Source of the DNA: Kitasatospora herbaricolor
GTDB lineage: Bacteria; Actinomycetota; Actinomycetes; Streptomycetales; Streptomycetaceae
NCBI RefSeq assembly: GCF_030813695.1
Contig: NZ_JAUSVA010000002.1
Span: 6,448,001 to 6,512,000 of the forward strand
DNA: 64,000 nucleotides
Direction of reading: 5' to 3'
A program made the position numbers and the translations under genes. Positions within the stretch are counted from its first letter, which is position 1. The number at the start of each line of letters is the position of its first letter. This document shows, one piece after another, positions 1 to 10,681 of the stretch. Under the pieces are notes generated by a model. It ran no database searches. It was not told where the DNA came from and saw only the letters and a list, made by a program, of their open reading frames with translations.

Positions 1-305
1 ATCACCGTGCCGGTGTTGATGCAGCGGTAGGCACCCGTCCAGCCGGTGCCCCAGTAGACCAGGACGTCGCCCGTCCCGTCGTCCACGCCGTTGTTCCACA
101 GCGAGTGGGTCACGTTGGCACAGGACCCCCAGTTCGAGGAGCCGCCCTCCCACTGGGCGCACTGCGAGGTCCGGTTGAGCCCCAGGTAGGCGTGCAGGTT
201 GCCGTCCGCGGAGAGCTGCGACGGCGCGGCGTGCGCGGTGGACGGCAGCAGGGCGGCGAGCGCGGCCACGGCCGTGCCGGCGACGGCGGCGGAGATCTTC
301 CTCAT
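1..305 (-). CDS. Secreted peptidase inhibitor I36-like protein (3' end outside window)
   Basis: The ATG is at 305-303 on the minus strand, preceded by GAGGGAG. The protein begins with a clear Sec signal: basic MRK, a hydrophobic Ala/Leu/Val stretch, then a likely AHA-A cleavage near residue 26. The mature part has spaced Cys and Trp residues (QCAQWEGGSSNWGSC, VYWGTGWTGAYRC), like the small crystallin-fold proteins annotated as peptidase inhibitor family I36 in Streptomyces. The C-terminus lies beyond base 1, so length and cysteine pairing cannot be judged. The family call rests on overall pattern only; another small secreted beta-sheet protein is possible. Confidence 0.55.
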   Translation of the reverse strand, partial: MRKISAAVAGTAVAALAALLPSTAHAAPSQLSADGNLHAYLGLNRTSQCAQWEGGSSNWGSCANVTHSLWNNGVDDGTGDVLVYWGTGWTGAYRCINTGTV

Positions 306-332
306 GCGATGGACTCCCTCTTCGAGGTGAAC

Positions 333-353
333 GGTGATCGGTGATCGGTGATC
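333..353. repeat. Three tandem GGTGATC heptamers
   Basis: Three perfect copies of GGTGATC lie just upstream of the leftmost gene's start (minus strand), in the region divergent with the regulator gene. They may be direct-repeat operator half-sites or simple slippage. Confidence 0.6.
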
Positions 354-378
354 GCCCCCGGACGCCGGGGGCAGCTGC

Positions 379-417
379 CCGGCCGGCGCCCCCACCCCCG
401 TCGGGGGCGCCGGCCGG
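379..417. promoter_or_regulatory. 15-bp GC hairpin in divergent intergenic region
   Basis: Arms 379-393 and 403-417 are perfect inverted repeats of 15 bp with a 9-nt loop. The element lies between two genes that both read away from it, so it is not a normal terminator. It may fold in the 5' leader of the regulator at 576 or stop antisense transcription. Confidence 0.5.
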
Positions 418-575
418 ACTCCCCGCGGGGTCGAACAACTCCAGCCTGCGGCCCGGGAGTCGGTGACCGGCAGGCCTTTCGGTGGAGCCTTAAAGGCCCT
501 GCTGGACGGCGTGCCCCCGACCCGCGAGACTGCAGACGGGGCGGGGGCGGGGGCCTCCTGGGGGAGGGACGATCG

Positions 576-1607
576 ATGCTGCGGATCCACTTCACGGCGG
601 ACGACCTGGCCAGGACCAGGGTGAGCGGCGGCGCCGGGGCGGCCGCCGAGACCGGCCACGCCCTCGACCAACTGCTCTGCCGCGACGTCCCGGTGGGCTT
701 CCGGCCGTGGCGCCGGGAGCTGCTCGCCAGGATCGGCGGCAGCGCGGGGCGGCCCGGTCGCGACGGGCCCCGGGAGCCGTTGCGCCCGATGATGTCGCTG
801 GTGCCCGGCCCGGGCCGGGGCCTCGACCTACGGGCCCTGGCCGGGTCCGCGCCGGCCATCGAGGCGGGGGTCGAGCACCTGCTGACCGTCCCGGACACGG
901 TGCTGCGGATGGAGCTGGAGCACCTGCCGCTGCCCAGGGCCGAACCGGGCTGGCTGCGGGCGCTGACCGACGGCGACCAGGACGCCAGGAGGCTGCTGGC
1001 CGGCTCCCTGGACGCCTGCTACCGGACCTTGGTCGAGCCGTACTGGCACCGGATCCGCGGGCACCTCGACGCCGTCCGCGCCGACTACGCGCGCACGGTC
1101 CTGGACGGCGGCGTCGAGCGGCTGCTGGAGACGCTCTGCCCGGCCCTGGTGCGCTGGCGCAGCCCGGTGCTGGAGGTGCGCTTCCCCCGGGACGCCGAGA
1201 TCCGGCTGAACGGCCGCGGCCTCGTCCTGGCGCCGTCGGTGTTCCTGGCCGGCCGGGCGGAGCTGCTGACCGATCTCCGGGACGAGGCGGCGCCACCGGT
1301 GCTGGGCGTCCCGGCGTTGCGCGATCCGCTCGTGGCGGCCGCCTTCTGGGACGACCGCGGGCCGGGCCGGAATCCGCTGGGAGCCCTGCTGGGCCGCACC
1401 CGGGCCGCCGCGCTGGACGTCGTCGCCGGCGGCTGCAGCACCGGGGAGCTGGCCCGCCGGCTCGGCGTCTCCCCGGCGGCGGCCAGCCAGCACGCGGGCG
1501 TCCTGCGCGAGGCCAACCTGATCACCACCCGCCGCCGCGGCGGGGCGGTGCTCCACTCGATCACCCCGCTCGGCGCGGACCTGCTCGACCTCGGCGGCGA
1601 CCGCTGA
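576..1607 (+). CDS. Winged-helix regulator with C-terminal ArsR-like HTH (DUF5937-type)
   Basis: A 343-residue protein starting MLRIHFTADDLARTRV, the usual opening of a streptomycete family in which a long N-terminal domain of unknown ligand precedes a C-terminal ArsR-like winged helix. The HTH is visible in about the last 65 residues: STGELARRLGVSPAAASQH is the helix-turn-helix and TTRRRGGAVLHS the wing. The ATG at 576 was chosen over in-frame upstream starts because GGGGAGGGA lies 6 nt before it and the family begins here. There is no metal-binding cysteine pair of the classical ArsR type, so the signal is unknown. No operon partner is evident. Confidence 0.8.
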   Translation: MLRIHFTADDLARTRVSGGAGAAAETGHALDQLLCRDVPVGFRPWRRELLARIGGSAGRPGRDGPREPLRPMMSLVPGPGRGLDLRALAGSAPAIEAGVEHLLTVPDTVLRMELEHLPLPRAEPGWLRALTDGDQDARRLLAGSLDACYRTLVEPYWHRIRGHLDAVRADYARTVLDGGVERLLETLCPALVRWRSPVLEVRFPRDAEIRLNGRGLVLAPSVFLAGRAELLTDLRDEAAPPVLGVPALRDPLVAAAFWDDRGPGRNPLGALLGRTRAAALDVVAGGCSTGELARRLGVSPAAASQHAGVLREANLITTRRRGGAVLHSITPLGADLLDLGGDR

Positions 1608-1789
1608 ACGCCCCGCCCGTGCCGCCTCCCGGCCCGGCGCCCGACCGGCTGCCCGCGCCGCTCCCCGGCCCGGCGCCCGACCTGGGGTCCGGCCTGCGGT
1701 CCGACCTGCGGACGGACCGCCCGGCGGACCGGCGGCGGGACCCGCCGCCCGAACGGTGAACCGGACCCCGGGATGTCCGGCCGACTCGG

Positions 1790-1795
1790 TACGGT
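1790..1795 (+). promoter_or_regulatory. Probable -10 box for leaderless uvrC mRNA
   Basis: TACGGT ends exactly 6 nt before the uvrC ATG (1802) and there is no Shine-Dalgarno sequence, the arrangement typical of leaderless actinobacterial transcripts. No good -35 is seen. Confidence 0.45.
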
Positions 1796-1801
1796 AGACC
1801 C

Positions 1802-3985
1802 ATGGCTGACCCGTCCACCTACCGCCCCGCCCCGGGCGCGATCCCGACCTCACCCGGTGTCTACCGGTTCCGCGACGCCCACGGGCGGGTCATCTACGTC
1901 GGCAAGGCCAAGAGCCTGCGCCCGCGGCTGTCCTCCTACTTCCAGGACATCGCCGGCCTGCACCCCCGCACCGCGACGATGGTCACCACCGCCGCCTCCG
2001 TCGAGTGGACGGTGGTCGGCACCGAGGTCGAGGCGCTGCAGCTGGAGTACTCCTGGATCAAGGAGTTCGATCCCCGGTTCAACGTCAAGTACCGCGACGA
2101 CAAGAGCTATCCGGAGCTCGCGGTGACCCTCAACGAGGAGTTCCCGCGGGTCCAGGTGATGCGCGGGGCGCACAAGAAGGGCGTGCGCTACTTCGGTCCG
2201 TACGGGCACGCCTGGGCGATCCGCGAGACGGTCGACCTGCTGCTGCGGGTCTTCCCCGTCCGTACCTGCTCCAACGGCGTCTTCAAGCGGGCCGCCCAGG
2301 TCGGCCGGCCCTGTCTGCTCGGGTACATCGGCAAGTGCGCGGCACCCTGCGTCGGCAAGATCTCGCAGGCCGAACACGTCGAGCTGGCCGAGGAGTTCTG
2401 CGACTTCATGGCCGGGCGCACCGGTAACCACCTGCGCCGGCTGGAGGAGCAGATGCGGGACGCCGCCGCCGAGATGGAGTACGAGAAGGCCGCCCGGCTG
2501 CGCGACGACATCGGCGCCCTCAAGCGGGCGATGGAGAAGAACGCCGTCGTCCTCGCCGACGGGACCGACGCCGACCTGCTGGCCCTCGCCGAGGACGAAC
2601 TGGAGGCCGCCGTCCAGATCTTCCACGTCCGCGGCGGCCGGGTGCGCGGGCAGCGCGGCTGGGTCACCGACAAGGTCGAGGACGTCGACACCGCGGCGCT
2701 GGTCGAGCACGCCCTCCAACAGCTGTACGGCGGTGGCGCGGAGAGCGTCCCGCGCGAGGTGCTGGTGCCCGCGCTGCCCGAGCCGGCAGCGCCGGTGCGG
2801 GAGTGGCTGAGCGGCCTGCGCGGGTCCCAGGTCGATCTGCGGGTGCCGCAACGCGGTGACAAGAAGGACCTGATGGCCACGGTCGAGCGCAACGCCCAGC
2901 AGTCGCTGGCCCTGCACAAGACCAAGCGCGCCTCCGACCTCACCACCCGCAGCCGGGCCCTGCAGGAGATCGCCGACGCGCTGGAGCTCGACTCGGTGCC
3001 GCTGCGCATCGAGTGCTTCGACATCTCGCACCTGCAGGGCGAGGACGTGGTCGCCTCGATGGTGGTCTTCGAGGACGGTCTGGCCCGCAAGAGCGAGTAC
3101 CGGCGGTTCCAGATCAAGGGCTTCGAGGGCCAGGACGACGTCCGCTCGATGCACGAGGTGATCAGCCGCCGGTTCCGCCGCTACCTCCAGGAGCGCGAGC
3201 AGACCGGCGAGTGGGCCGTCCCGGAGGCCGACGACCCGGGGCAGCGGCCGGCCGGCGCCGACGCGACGGTCCCGGACGCCGCGAACGCCACCGTCACCGC
3301 CGGCGAGCTGCCGGCCGGTCCGATCGACCCGGAGACCGGCCGGCCGCGCCGGTTCGCCTACCCGCCGCAGCTGCTGGTGGTCGACGGCGGCCAGCCGCAG
3401 GTCGCCGCCGCCCGCCGGGCGCTGGACGAGCTGGGCATCGACGACGTCGCCCTCTGCGGCCTGGCCAAGCGCCTGGAGGAGGTCTGGCTGCCCGGCGAGG
3501 ACGACCCGGTGGTGCTGCCGCGCAGCAGCGAGGGCCTGTACCTGCTGCAGCGGGTCCGCGACGAGGCCCACCGCTTCGCGATCTCCTACCAGCGCAACAA
3601 GCGTTCCAAGCGACTCACCGCCGGGGAGCTGGACTCCGTTCCCGGCCTGGGCGAGACTCGCCGCCAGGCACTGCTCAAGCACTTCGGTTCGCTGAAGAAG
3701 CTCAGGGCGGCCACCGTGGACGAGCTCTGCGAGGTCCCGGGGATCGGCCGGCGCACCGCCGAGACTGTTGCGGCGGCGTTGGCCTCCCGTACACCCGCGG
3801 CATTCGCGGTGAACACCGCCACCGGGGAGATCCTTGACGACGGTGCCGACGAGGGCGCCGTGACCGGGGACGCCGCCGAGGGCGGCACCGCGCTGCCCGC
3901 CGCGGCAGCGCCGCCCGCGGGGCCGGCGGCGCCGATGCCGCCGGCCGCAGTGCCACCGACCGCAACGCAACCGGAGACGCCATGA
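1802..3985 (+). CDS. uvrC: Excinuclease ABC subunit C
   Basis: Makes the dual incisions around DNA lesions in nucleotide excision repair, acting with UvrA and UvrB in the cytoplasm. Domains in order: GIY-YIG nuclease (GVY at 19-21, YVG at 32-34), UVR domain for UvrB contact (motif [11 protein letters not shown]), the RNase H-like second nuclease ([18 protein letters not shown]), and a C-terminal tandem helix-hairpin-helix ([20 protein letters not shown]). The 727 residues exceed the usual 610-620 because of an Ala/Pro-rich insertion of about 40 residues inside the RNase H-like domain and an Ala/Pro-rich C-terminal tail of about 60. First gene of the uvrC-rapZ-yvcK-whiA block. Confidence 0.97.
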   Translation: MADPSTYRPAPGAIPTSPGVYRFRDAHGRVIYVGKAKSLRPRLSSYFQDIAGLHPRTATMVTTAASVEWTVVGTEVEALQLEYSWIKEFDPRFNVKYRDDKSYPELAVTLNEEFPRVQVMRGAHKKGVRYFGPYGHAWAIRETVDLLLRVFPVRTCSNGVFKRAAQVGRPCLLGYIGKCAAPCVGKISQAEHVELAEEFCDFMAGRTGNHLRRLEEQMRDAAAEMEYEKAARLRDDIGALKRAMEKNAVVLADGTDADLLALAEDELEAAVQIFHVRGGRVRGQRGWVTDKVEDVDTAALVEHALQQLYGGGAESVPREVLVPALPEPAAPVREWLSGLRGSQVDLRVPQRGDKKDLMATVERNAQQSLALHKTKRASDLTTRSRALQEIADALELDSVPLRIECFDISHLQGEDVVASMVVFEDGLARKSEYRRFQIKGFEGQDDVRSMHEVISRRFRRYLQEREQTGEWAVPEADDPGQRPAGADATVPDAANATVTAGELPAGPIDPETGRPRRFAYPPQLLVVDGGQPQVAAARRALDELGIDDVALCGLAKRLEEVWLPGEDDPVVLPRSSEGLYLLQRVRDEAHRFAISYQRNKRSKRLTAGELDSVPGLGETRRQALLKHFGSLKKLRAATVDELCEVPGIGRRTAETVAAALASRTPAAFAVNTATGEILDDGADEGAVTGDAAEGGTALPAAAAPPAGPAAPMPPAAVPPTATQPETP

Positions 3986-4107
3986 CGGCCGGCGCCGCCC
4001 GTCAGTCCGTGCGGCCCGCGTTCACTCCCCAGGGTGACCTGGGGAAGCGCGGCGCCGCCCCGGGCGTTCTCCTCAGCAGAACCACCGAGAGCGGGGAAGC
4101 GAAGTGA
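3982..4107 (+). CDS. Possible 41-codon coupling ORF between uvrC and rapZ
   Basis: The ATG overlaps the uvrC stop as ATGA (3982-3985), and its TGA stop (4105-4107) overlaps the GTG start of rapZ as GTGA. It is the only frame bridging the 118-nt gap without a stop. The predicted peptide is basic and starts [19 protein letters not shown] recognise no family. It may be a translational-coupling leader peptide that carries ribosomes from uvrC to rapZ, or chance in GC-rich DNA. A GTGA-loop hairpin lies inside it at 4027-4044. Confidence 0.35.
   Translation: MTAGAARQSVRPAFTPQGDLGKRGAAPGVLLSRTTESGEAK
4027..4044 (+). promoter_or_regulatory. GNRA-loop hairpin in the uvrC-rapZ junction
   Basis: CCCCAGG-GTGA-CCTGGGG is a perfect 7-bp stem closed by a GTGA (GNRA) tetraloop. 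It has no U tract, so it looks like an RNA-stability, processing or translation element rather than a terminator. Confidence 0.5.
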
Positions 4108-5015
4108 CCGTGACAGACGATGGGGGTACCGCCCGGCCGCAGCCCGGGGCGGAGACCACCCCGGAGCTGGTGATCATCTCCGGCATGTCCGGGGCCGGCC
4201 GCTCCACGGCGGCCAAGTGCCTGGAGGACCTGGGCTGGTTCGTCGTGGACAACCTGCCGCCGGCGCTCATCCCCACCATGGTCGACCTCGGCGCGCGCTC
4301 CCAGGGCGCCGTCGCCCGGATCGGCGTCGTGGTGGACGTCCGCGGCCGCAAGTTCTTCGACGACCTGCTGACCTCGCTGGACGAGCTGGAGAAGCGCGGC
4401 GTGCGGCTGCGCGTGGTCTTCCTGGAGTCCTCCGACGACGCGCTGGTCCGCCGCTTCGAGAGCGTCCGCCGCCCGCACCCGCTGCAGGCCGACGGCCGGA
4501 TCGTGGACGGCATCGCCCAGGAGCGGGACCTGCTGCGCGAGCTGCGCGGCGAGGCCGACCTGGTGATCGACACCTCCAACCTCAACGTCCACCAGCTGCG
4601 GGCCAAGCTCGACGCCCAGTTCGCCGACCACGACGAGCCCGAGCTCCGCGCGACGGTGATGTCCTTCGGTTTCAAGTACGGCCTGCCGGTCGACGCGGAC
4701 CTCGTGGTGGACTGCCGGTTCCTGCCCAATCCGCACTGGGTCCCAGAGCTGCGTGCCCGCACCGGCACGGACAGTGACGTCGCCGACTACGTGTTCCAGC
4801 AGCCCGGGGCGAACGAATTCCTTGACGGCTACACGGACCTGCTGCGTATCGTCACCGAGGGGTACCGCCGCGAGGGAAAGCGGTACATGACGCTTGCCGT
4901 AGGCTGCACCGGTGGCAAGCACCGCAGCGTGGCCATGTCCGAACGGCTGACGAAGCGTCTCATCGCCGACGGGGTGGAGACGGTGCTCGTCCACCGGGAC
5001 ATGGGACGGGAGTAG
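4104..5015 (+). CDS. rapZ: RNase adapter protein RapZ / nucleotide-binding YvcJ-family ATPase
   Basis: A P-loop protein of the RapZ/YvcJ family. In enterobacteria RapZ binds glucosamine-6-phosphate and controls GlmS synthesis through sRNA decay; its role in actinobacteria is less clear. The N-terminal Walker A is GMSGAGRS at residues 27-34; the C-terminal domain carries the conserved GCTGGKHRSV phosphate-binding loop followed by HRDMGRE at the end. The 303 residues include about 20 extra N-terminal residues. The GTG at 4104 overlaps the preceding ORF stop, and another GTG two codons on (4110) is an alternative. It sits between uvrC and yvcK as in other streptomycetes. Confidence 0.93.
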   Translation: MTVTDDGGTARPQPGAETTPELVIISGMSGAGRSTAAKCLEDLGWFVVDNLPPALIPTMVDLGARSQGAVARIGVVVDVRGRKFFDDLLTSLDELEKRGVRLRVVFLESSDDALVRRFESVRRPHPLQADGRIVDGIAQERDLLRELRGEADLVIDTSNLNVHQLRAKLDAQFADHDEPELRATVMSFGFKYGLPVDADLVVDCRFLPNPHWVPELRARTGTDSDVADYVFQQPGANEFLDGYTDLLRIVTEGYRREGKRYMTLAVGCTGGKHRSVAMSERLTKRLIADGVETVLVHRDMGRE

Positions 5016-5067
5016 CCGCGACGCCCTGCCGCCAGGCAGCCGGCGGCGGCAGGCAGAGGAACGCGAG

Positions 5068-6150
5068 GTGGTTGTGGCGGGATACGTGCCCGGGCGGCAG
5101 CTCCAGAACAAGGCCGCCGACCGGTCGGCGGTCCCCTTGCGCTGGATGACGGGCAGACCCCGCGCCAAGGCCCCGAGGATCGCGGCGCTGGGCGGCGGGC
5201 AGGGCCTGTCGGCCTCGCTGTCGGCGCTGCGCCGGCTGACCACCGACCTCACCGCGGTGGTGACGGTGGCGGACGACGGCGGCTCCAGCGGCCGGCTGCG
5301 CACCGAGCTCGGCGTCCTGCCGCCGGGCGACCTGCGCAAGGCGCTGGCGGCGCTCTGCGGCGACGACGACTGGGGCCGGACCTGGTCCGAGGTGATCCAG
5401 CAGCGCTTCAGCGGCACCGGCGAGCTGGGCGGGCACGCGGTCGGCAACCTGCTGATCGTGGCGCTCTGGGAGAAGCTCGGCGACCCGGTGGCCGCGCTGG
5501 ACTGGGTCGGCCGGCTGCTCAACGTGCAGGGCCGGGTGCTGCCGATGTCCGCCGTCCCGCTGGACATCGAGGCGGTCGTCCGCGGTCACGACCCGGCCCT
5601 GCCCGGCGAGCTGTCCGCCGTGCGCGGCCAGGCGAACGTCGCGGTGACCCCGGGGACGGTGCAGTCCATCCGGTTGCTGCCGGACGCGCCGCCGGCCGTC
5701 CCCGAGGCCGTGGCGGCCGTCCGGGAGGCCGACTGGGTGGTGCTGGGCCCCGGCTCCTGGTTCACCAGCGTGCTGCCGCACCTGCTCGTCCCGGACCTCG
5801 CCAAGGCGCTCACCGAGACCCGGGCCAGGCGCCTGCTCACCCTGAACCTGGCCCCCCAGCCGGGCGAGACCGAGGGCTTCACCCCGCAGCGCCACCTGGA
5901 GGTGATAGCCGACCACGCCCCGGAGCTCGCCGTTGATGCGATCCTGGTGGACGAGCGGGCGGTCACCGGCGGCGCCTTCGGTGTCGCCGACCTGGCCGGC
6001 CTGGAGAAGGCGGCGGAGCGGATGGGAGCGGCGCTGGTGCTCGACCGGGTCGCCGCGGCGGACGGTACGCCGCGACACGACCGGGAGCTTCTGGCCGCGG
6101 CGTACGACCGGATTTTCCGGACACATGGAAGGATCGGCCCATGGCGATGA
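5068..6150 (+). CDS. yvcK: YvcK/CofD-like gluconeogenesis factor (UDP-GlcNAc-binding)
   Basis: A member of the YvcK family, which binds UDP-sugars and links carbon metabolism to cell-wall synthesis in Gram-positive bacteria. Visible motifs are the N-terminal nucleotide-binding loop [43 protein letters not shown] and [10 protein letters not shown]. The C-terminus [13 protein letters not shown] is typical of streptomycete orthologues. GTG at 5068 follows a purine-rich GAGGAACGCGAG; an internal ATG at about 5146 would remove a poorly conserved head. The last 10 nt overlap whiA (ATGGCGATGA), so the two are translationally coupled. Confidence 0.93.
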   Translation: MVVAGYVPGRQLQNKAADRSAVPLRWMTGRPRAKAPRIAALGGGQGLSASLSALRRLTTDLTAVVTVADDGGSSGRLRTELGVLPPGDLRKALAALCGDDDWGRTWSEVIQQRFSGTGELGGHAVGNLLIVALWEKLGDPVAALDWVGRLLNVQGRVLPMSAVPLDIEAVVRGHDPALPGELSAVRGQANVAVTPGTVQSIRLLPDAPPAVPEAVAAVREADWVVLGPGSWFTSVLPHLLVPDLAKALTETRARRLLTLNLAPQPGETEGFTPQRHLEVIADHAPELAVDAILVDERAVTGGAFGVADLAGLEKAAERMGAALVLDRVAAADGTPRHDRELLAAAYDRIFRTHGRIGPWR

Positions 6151-7121
6151 CGGCAGCGGTGAAGGACGAAATCAGCCGGCTCCCCGTCACCCGGGCCTGC
6201 TGCCGCAAGGCGGAGGTTTCGGCGATCCTCAGGTTCGCCGGCGGCTTGCACATTGTGAGCGGCCGGATCGTGATCGAGGCTGAGCTGGACACCGGCGTGG
6301 CGGCGCGGCGACTGCGCAAGGATCTGCTGGAGATCTTCGGACACTCCTCGGATCTGGTGGTGATGGCCCCCGGCGGCCTGCGACGCGGCAGCCGGTACGT
6401 GGTGCGGGTGGTCAAGGACGGCGAGCTGCTCGCGCGGCAGACCGGGCTGGTGGACGGCAGGGGACGCCCGATCCGGGGCCTGCCCCCGGCGGTGGTCTCC
6501 GGCGCGACCTGCGACGCGGAGGCGGCCTGGCGCGGGGCCTTCCTGGCGCACGGCTCGCTGACCGAGCCGGGGAGGTCCTCCTCGCTCGAGATCACCTGCC
6601 CGGGTTCCGAGGCGGCGCTGGCCCTGGTGGGTGCGGCCCGGCGGCTCGGCATCCCGGCCAAGGCCCGCGAGGTGCGCGGGGTGGACCGGGTGGTGATCCG
6701 GGACGGCGACGCGATCGGCGCGCTGCTGACCCGGCTGGGCGCGCACGAGTCGGTGCTGGCCTGGGAGGAGCGCCGGATGCGCCGCGAGGTGCGGGCGACC
6801 GCCAACCGGCTGGCCAACTTCGACGACGCCAACCTGCGCCGCTCGGCGCGGGCGGCGGTCGCGGCCGGCGCCCGGGTGCAGCGCGCGCTGGAGATCCTGG
6901 GCGACGAGGTGCCCGAGCACCTGGCGGCCGCCGGCCAGCTGCGGATGCAGCACAAGCAGGCCTCGCTGGAGGAGCTGGGTGCGCTCGCCGACCCGCCGCT
7001 GACCAAGGACGCGGTTGCCGGGCGGATCCGCCGGCTGCTGGCGATGGCCGACAAGCGGGCCTCCGAGCTCGGGCTGCCGAGCACCGAGGCCAATCTGACC
7101 GACGAGATGGCGCTCAGCTGA
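6141..7121 (+). CDS. whiA: Sporulation regulator WhiA
   Basis: A DNA-binding protein that acts with WhiB to trigger sporulation septation in aerial hyphae of streptomycetes. The 326 residues begin [20 protein letters not shown], the canonical start. The N-terminal part is the LAGLIDADG homing-endonuclease-like fold; the C-terminal part is the HTH region ([12 protein letters not shown], then [14 protein letters not shown]). The start lies inside the end of yvcK with a 10-nt overlap, so translation is coupled. A strong hairpin terminator follows 25 bp after the stop. Highly conserved, with nothing unusual. Confidence 0.97.
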   Translation: MAMTAAVKDEISRLPVTRACCRKAEVSAILRFAGGLHIVSGRIVIEAELDTGVAARRLRKDLLEIFGHSSDLVVMAPGGLRRGSRYVVRVVKDGELLARQTGLVDGRGRPIRGLPPAVVSGATCDAEAAWRGAFLAHGSLTEPGRSSSLEITCPGSEAALALVGAARRLGIPAKAREVRGVDRVVIRDGDAIGALLTRLGAHESVLAWEERRMRREVRATANRLANFDDANLRRSARAAVAAGARVQRALEILGDEVPEHLAAAGQLRMQHKQASLEELGALADPPLTKDAVAGRIRRLLAMADKRASELGLPSTEANLTDEMALS

Positions 7122-7146
7122 CCCGGCGATCCGGTCTCAGTTGCTG

Positions 7147-7182
7147 AACGGCTGGTGTCCCACATCGTGGACACCAGCCGTT
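7147..7182 (+). terminator. Terminator after whiA
   Basis: AACGGCTGGTGTCC (7147-7160) pairs perfectly with 7169-7182 across an 8-nt loop and ends in TTT. It closes the uvrC-whiA block. The remaining bases to 7420 hold no gene and must contain the gap promoter, but I see no good -35/-10 pair. Confidence 0.85.
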
Positions 7183-7405
7183 TCGCGTCCGAACTGTTCG
7201 GCCGCTCCGCCCCAAGTGCCTTTCGGTGTCCGGCGACCGGCTCCGCGCAGGCCTGTGACACATGCCCTGCTCGGACGCCCTTGACGCGCCACGCCAAGGG
7301 TGTCGGCCCAGGGCGATGTGCCCTCGCCGGTCTCGGAGAGGTAGGGTCATGGGTGGTCGGGGACATCCCATTTCCACCCCGTCGGCATAGTTCCGGCGTA
7401 CCTAA

Positions 7406-8425
<1,020 letters not shown>

Positions 8426-8450
8426 CGCAGCGGGAGCTGACGTGATGTGA

Positions 8451-8494
8451 GAACAGGGCCCGGACGGCCGTGCGTGGCCGTCCGGGCCTTGTTC
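8451..8494 (+). terminator. Long hairpin between gap and pgk
   Basis: A 19-bp stem (8451-8469 with 8476-8494, one G-T wobble) and a 6-nt loop. It should stop or attenuate gap transcripts before pgk. Confidence 0.85.
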
Positions 8495-8602
8495 TTGGCG
8501 TGTCCCTGCGCCCGCTTCACCCCGGCACCCTCGCTTCTCGGACCGGCGGCCCGGAGTCGTGCCGTCGCCTCGCTCCATCTCGCCCCAGGAGACCCGAAGA
8601 CC

Positions 8603-9808
8603 GTGAAGACCATCGAAGACCTCGACGTCGCCGGCAAGCGCGTGTTCGTCCGCGCCGACCTCAACGTCCCGCTCTCGAACGGGAGCATCACCGACGACGG
8701 CCGGATCCGTGCCGTCGCGCCGACCATCACCAAGCTGCTGCAGGCCGGCGCGAAGGTGATCGTCGCGTCCCACCTGGGCCGTCCCAAGGGCGAGCCCGAC
8801 CCGCAGTTCTCCCTCGCTCCGGTGGCCGTGCGCCTCGGCGAGATCCTTGCCGCGCCGGTCTCGTTCGCGACCGACACCGTGGGCGAGAGCGCGAAGGCCA
8901 CCGTCGCCGCACTGGCCGACGGCGAGGTCACGCTGCTCGAGAACCTGCGGTTCAACGCGGGTGAGACCGCCAAGGACGACGCCGAGCGCGGCGCCTTCGC
9001 GGACGCCCTGGCCGGTCTCGCCGACCTCTACGTCGGCGACGGCTTCGGCGCCGTGCACCGCAAGCACGCCTCGGTCTACGACCTGCCGGCCCGCCTGCCG
9101 CACGCCGTCGGCGACCTGATCGCCACCGAGGTGGGCGTGCTCAAGCGCCTCACCGAGGAGGTCGAGCGCCCGTACGTGGTCGTGCTCGGCGGCTCCAAGG
9201 TCTCCGACAAGGTCGGCGTGATCGACAACCTGCTGGGCAAGGCCGACCGCATCCTGATCGGCGGCGGCATGGCGTACACCTTCCTCGCGGCCCTGGGCCA
9301 CGAGGTGGGCATCTCGCTGCTGCAGAAGGACCAGATCCCCACCGTCCTGGAGTACCTGGAGCGGGGCAAGGCCAACGGCGTGGAGTTCGTCCTGCCGGTG
9401 GACGTCGCGGTCTCGGGCAGCTTCCCCGACCTGAAGACGCTGGCCCCGGTCGCCGACTTCGCGGTCGTCGACGCGGACGAGATCCCCGCCGACAAGGAGG
9501 GCCTGGACATCGGCCCGAAGTCGCGCGAGCTGTTCGCGGCCAAGCTGGCCGACGCGAAGACCGTGTTCTGGAACGGCCCGGTCGGCGTCTTCGAGCACCC
9601 CGAGTTCGCCGAGGGCACCAAGTCCGTCGCGCAGGCGCTGCTCGACAGTGACGCGTTCACCGTGGTCGGTGGCGGGGACTCCGCCGCCGCCGTCCGCATC
9701 CTGGGCTTCGACGAGACGAAGTTCGGGCACATCTCGACCGGCGGGGGCGCGAGCCTCGAATACTTGGAGGGCAAGACCCTCCCCGGTCTCGCCGCCCTGG
9801 AAGGCTGA
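8603..9808 (+). CDS. pgk: Phosphoglycerate kinase
   Basis: Transfers phosphate from 1,3-bisphosphoglycerate to ADP in glycolysis. The 401 residues begin (GTG) KTIEDLDVAGKRVFVRADLNVPL; the substrate-binding RADLNVPL and SHLGRPKG, the hinge region FWNGPVGVFE and the C-terminal nucleotide loop GGGDSAAA are all present. The GTG at 8603 was chosen because it gives the family N-terminus and AGGAG lies upstream; in-frame codons further upstream run through the terminator stem. The stop is 3 nt from tpiA, so the two form one unit. Confidence 0.96.
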   Translation: MKTIEDLDVAGKRVFVRADLNVPLSNGSITDDGRIRAVAPTITKLLQAGAKVIVASHLGRPKGEPDPQFSLAPVAVRLGEILAAPVSFATDTVGESAKATVAALADGEVTLLENLRFNAGETAKDDAERGAFADALAGLADLYVGDGFGAVHRKHASVYDLPARLPHAVGDLIATEVGVLKRLTEEVERPYVVVLGGSKVSDKVGVIDNLLGKADRILIGGGMAYTFLAALGHEVGISLLQKDQIPTVLEYLERGKANGVEFVLPVDVAVSGSFPDLKTLAPVADFAVVDADEIPADKEGLDIGPKSRELFAAKLADAKTVFWNGPVGVFEHPEFAEGTKSVAQALLDSDAFTVVGGGDSAAAVRILGFDETKFGHISTGGGASLEYLEGKTLPGLAALEG

Positions 9809-9811
9809 TCA

Positions 9812-10597
9812 ATGACCGAGCGTCTCCCGCTGATGGCGGGCAACTGGAAGATGAACCTCAACCACCTTGAGGCCATCCAGCACACCCAGAAGCTGGCCTT
9901 CGCGCTGGCCGACAAGGACTACGAGGCGGTCGAGGTCGCGGTGCTCACGCCGTTCACCGACCTGCGCTCGGTCCAGACCCTGGTCGACGGCGACAAGCTG
10001 AAGATCAAGTACGGCTCGCAGGACATCTCGGCCCACGACTCCGGTGCCTACACCGGCGAGGTCTCCGGCCCGATGCTCGCCAAGCTGAAGTGCACCTACG
10101 CGGCCATCGGCCACTCGGAGCGCCGCCAGTACCACGGCGAGAACGAGGAGATCGTCAACGCCAAGGTGAAGGCGGCCTACCGCAGCGGCATCACGCCGAT
10201 CCTGTGCGTCGGCGAGCCGCTGGAGGTCCGGAAGGCGGGCACCCACGTCGCCCACACGCTGGCCCAGCTGGACGGCGCCCTGGACGGCGTGCCGGCCTCG
10301 GACGCCGAGAGCATCGTCGTGGCCTACGAGCCGGTGTGGGCGATCGGCACCGGCGAGGTGGCGACCCCCGAGGACGCCCAGGAGGTCTGCGCGGCGATCC
10401 GCGTCCGGCTGGCCGAGCTGTACGACGGCGAGCTGGCCTCGAAGGTCCGGGTGCTCTACGGCGGTTCGGTGAAGGCCTCCAGCGCGGCCGGCCTGATGGC
10501 CAAGCCCGACGTGGACGGCGCCCTGATCGGTGGTGCCTCCCTGGACGCCGACGAGTTCGTCAGGATCGTGCGTTACCGTGAGCAGGCAGTAGGCTAA
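9812..10597 (+). CDS. tpiA: Triosephosphate isomerase
   Basis: Interconverts dihydroxyacetone phosphate and glyceraldehyde-3-phosphate. A 261-residue TIM barrel with the N-terminal GNWKMNLNH (substrate-binding Asn and Lys), the electrophilic His at about residue 101 in IGHSERR, and the catalytic Glu at about 173 in [11 protein letters not shown]. The C-terminal phosphate loops YGGSVK and IGGASL are intact. It starts 3 nt after pgk and relies on coupled translation. A strong hairpin follows before secG. Confidence 0.97.
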   Translation: MTERLPLMAGNWKMNLNHLEAIQHTQKLAFALADKDYEAVEVAVLTPFTDLRSVQTLVDGDKLKIKYGSQDISAHDSGAYTGEVSGPMLAKLKCTYAAIGHSERRQYHGENEEIVNAKVKAAYRSGITPILCVGEPLEVRKAGTHVAHTLAQLDGALDGVPASDAESIVVAYEPVWAIGTGEVATPEDAQEVCAAIRVRLAELYDGELASKVRVLYGGSVKASSAAGLMAKPDVDGALIGGASLDADEFVRIVRYREQAVG

Positions 10598-10621
10598 CGC
10601 CGCTGCAGCAACGTAGGCTTT

Positions 10622-10652
10622 GGGGCCGGGCCGCTCAGGGTGGCCCGGCCCC
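10622..10652 (+). terminator. Terminator between tpiA and secG
   Basis: GGGGCCGGGCC (10622-10632) pairs perfectly with 10642-10652 around a 9-nt loop. It may only attenuate, because secG follows 30 bp later. Confidence 0.75.
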
Positions 10653-10681
10653 TTGCCGATGAACGAGAGAGTTGGTCCGCT

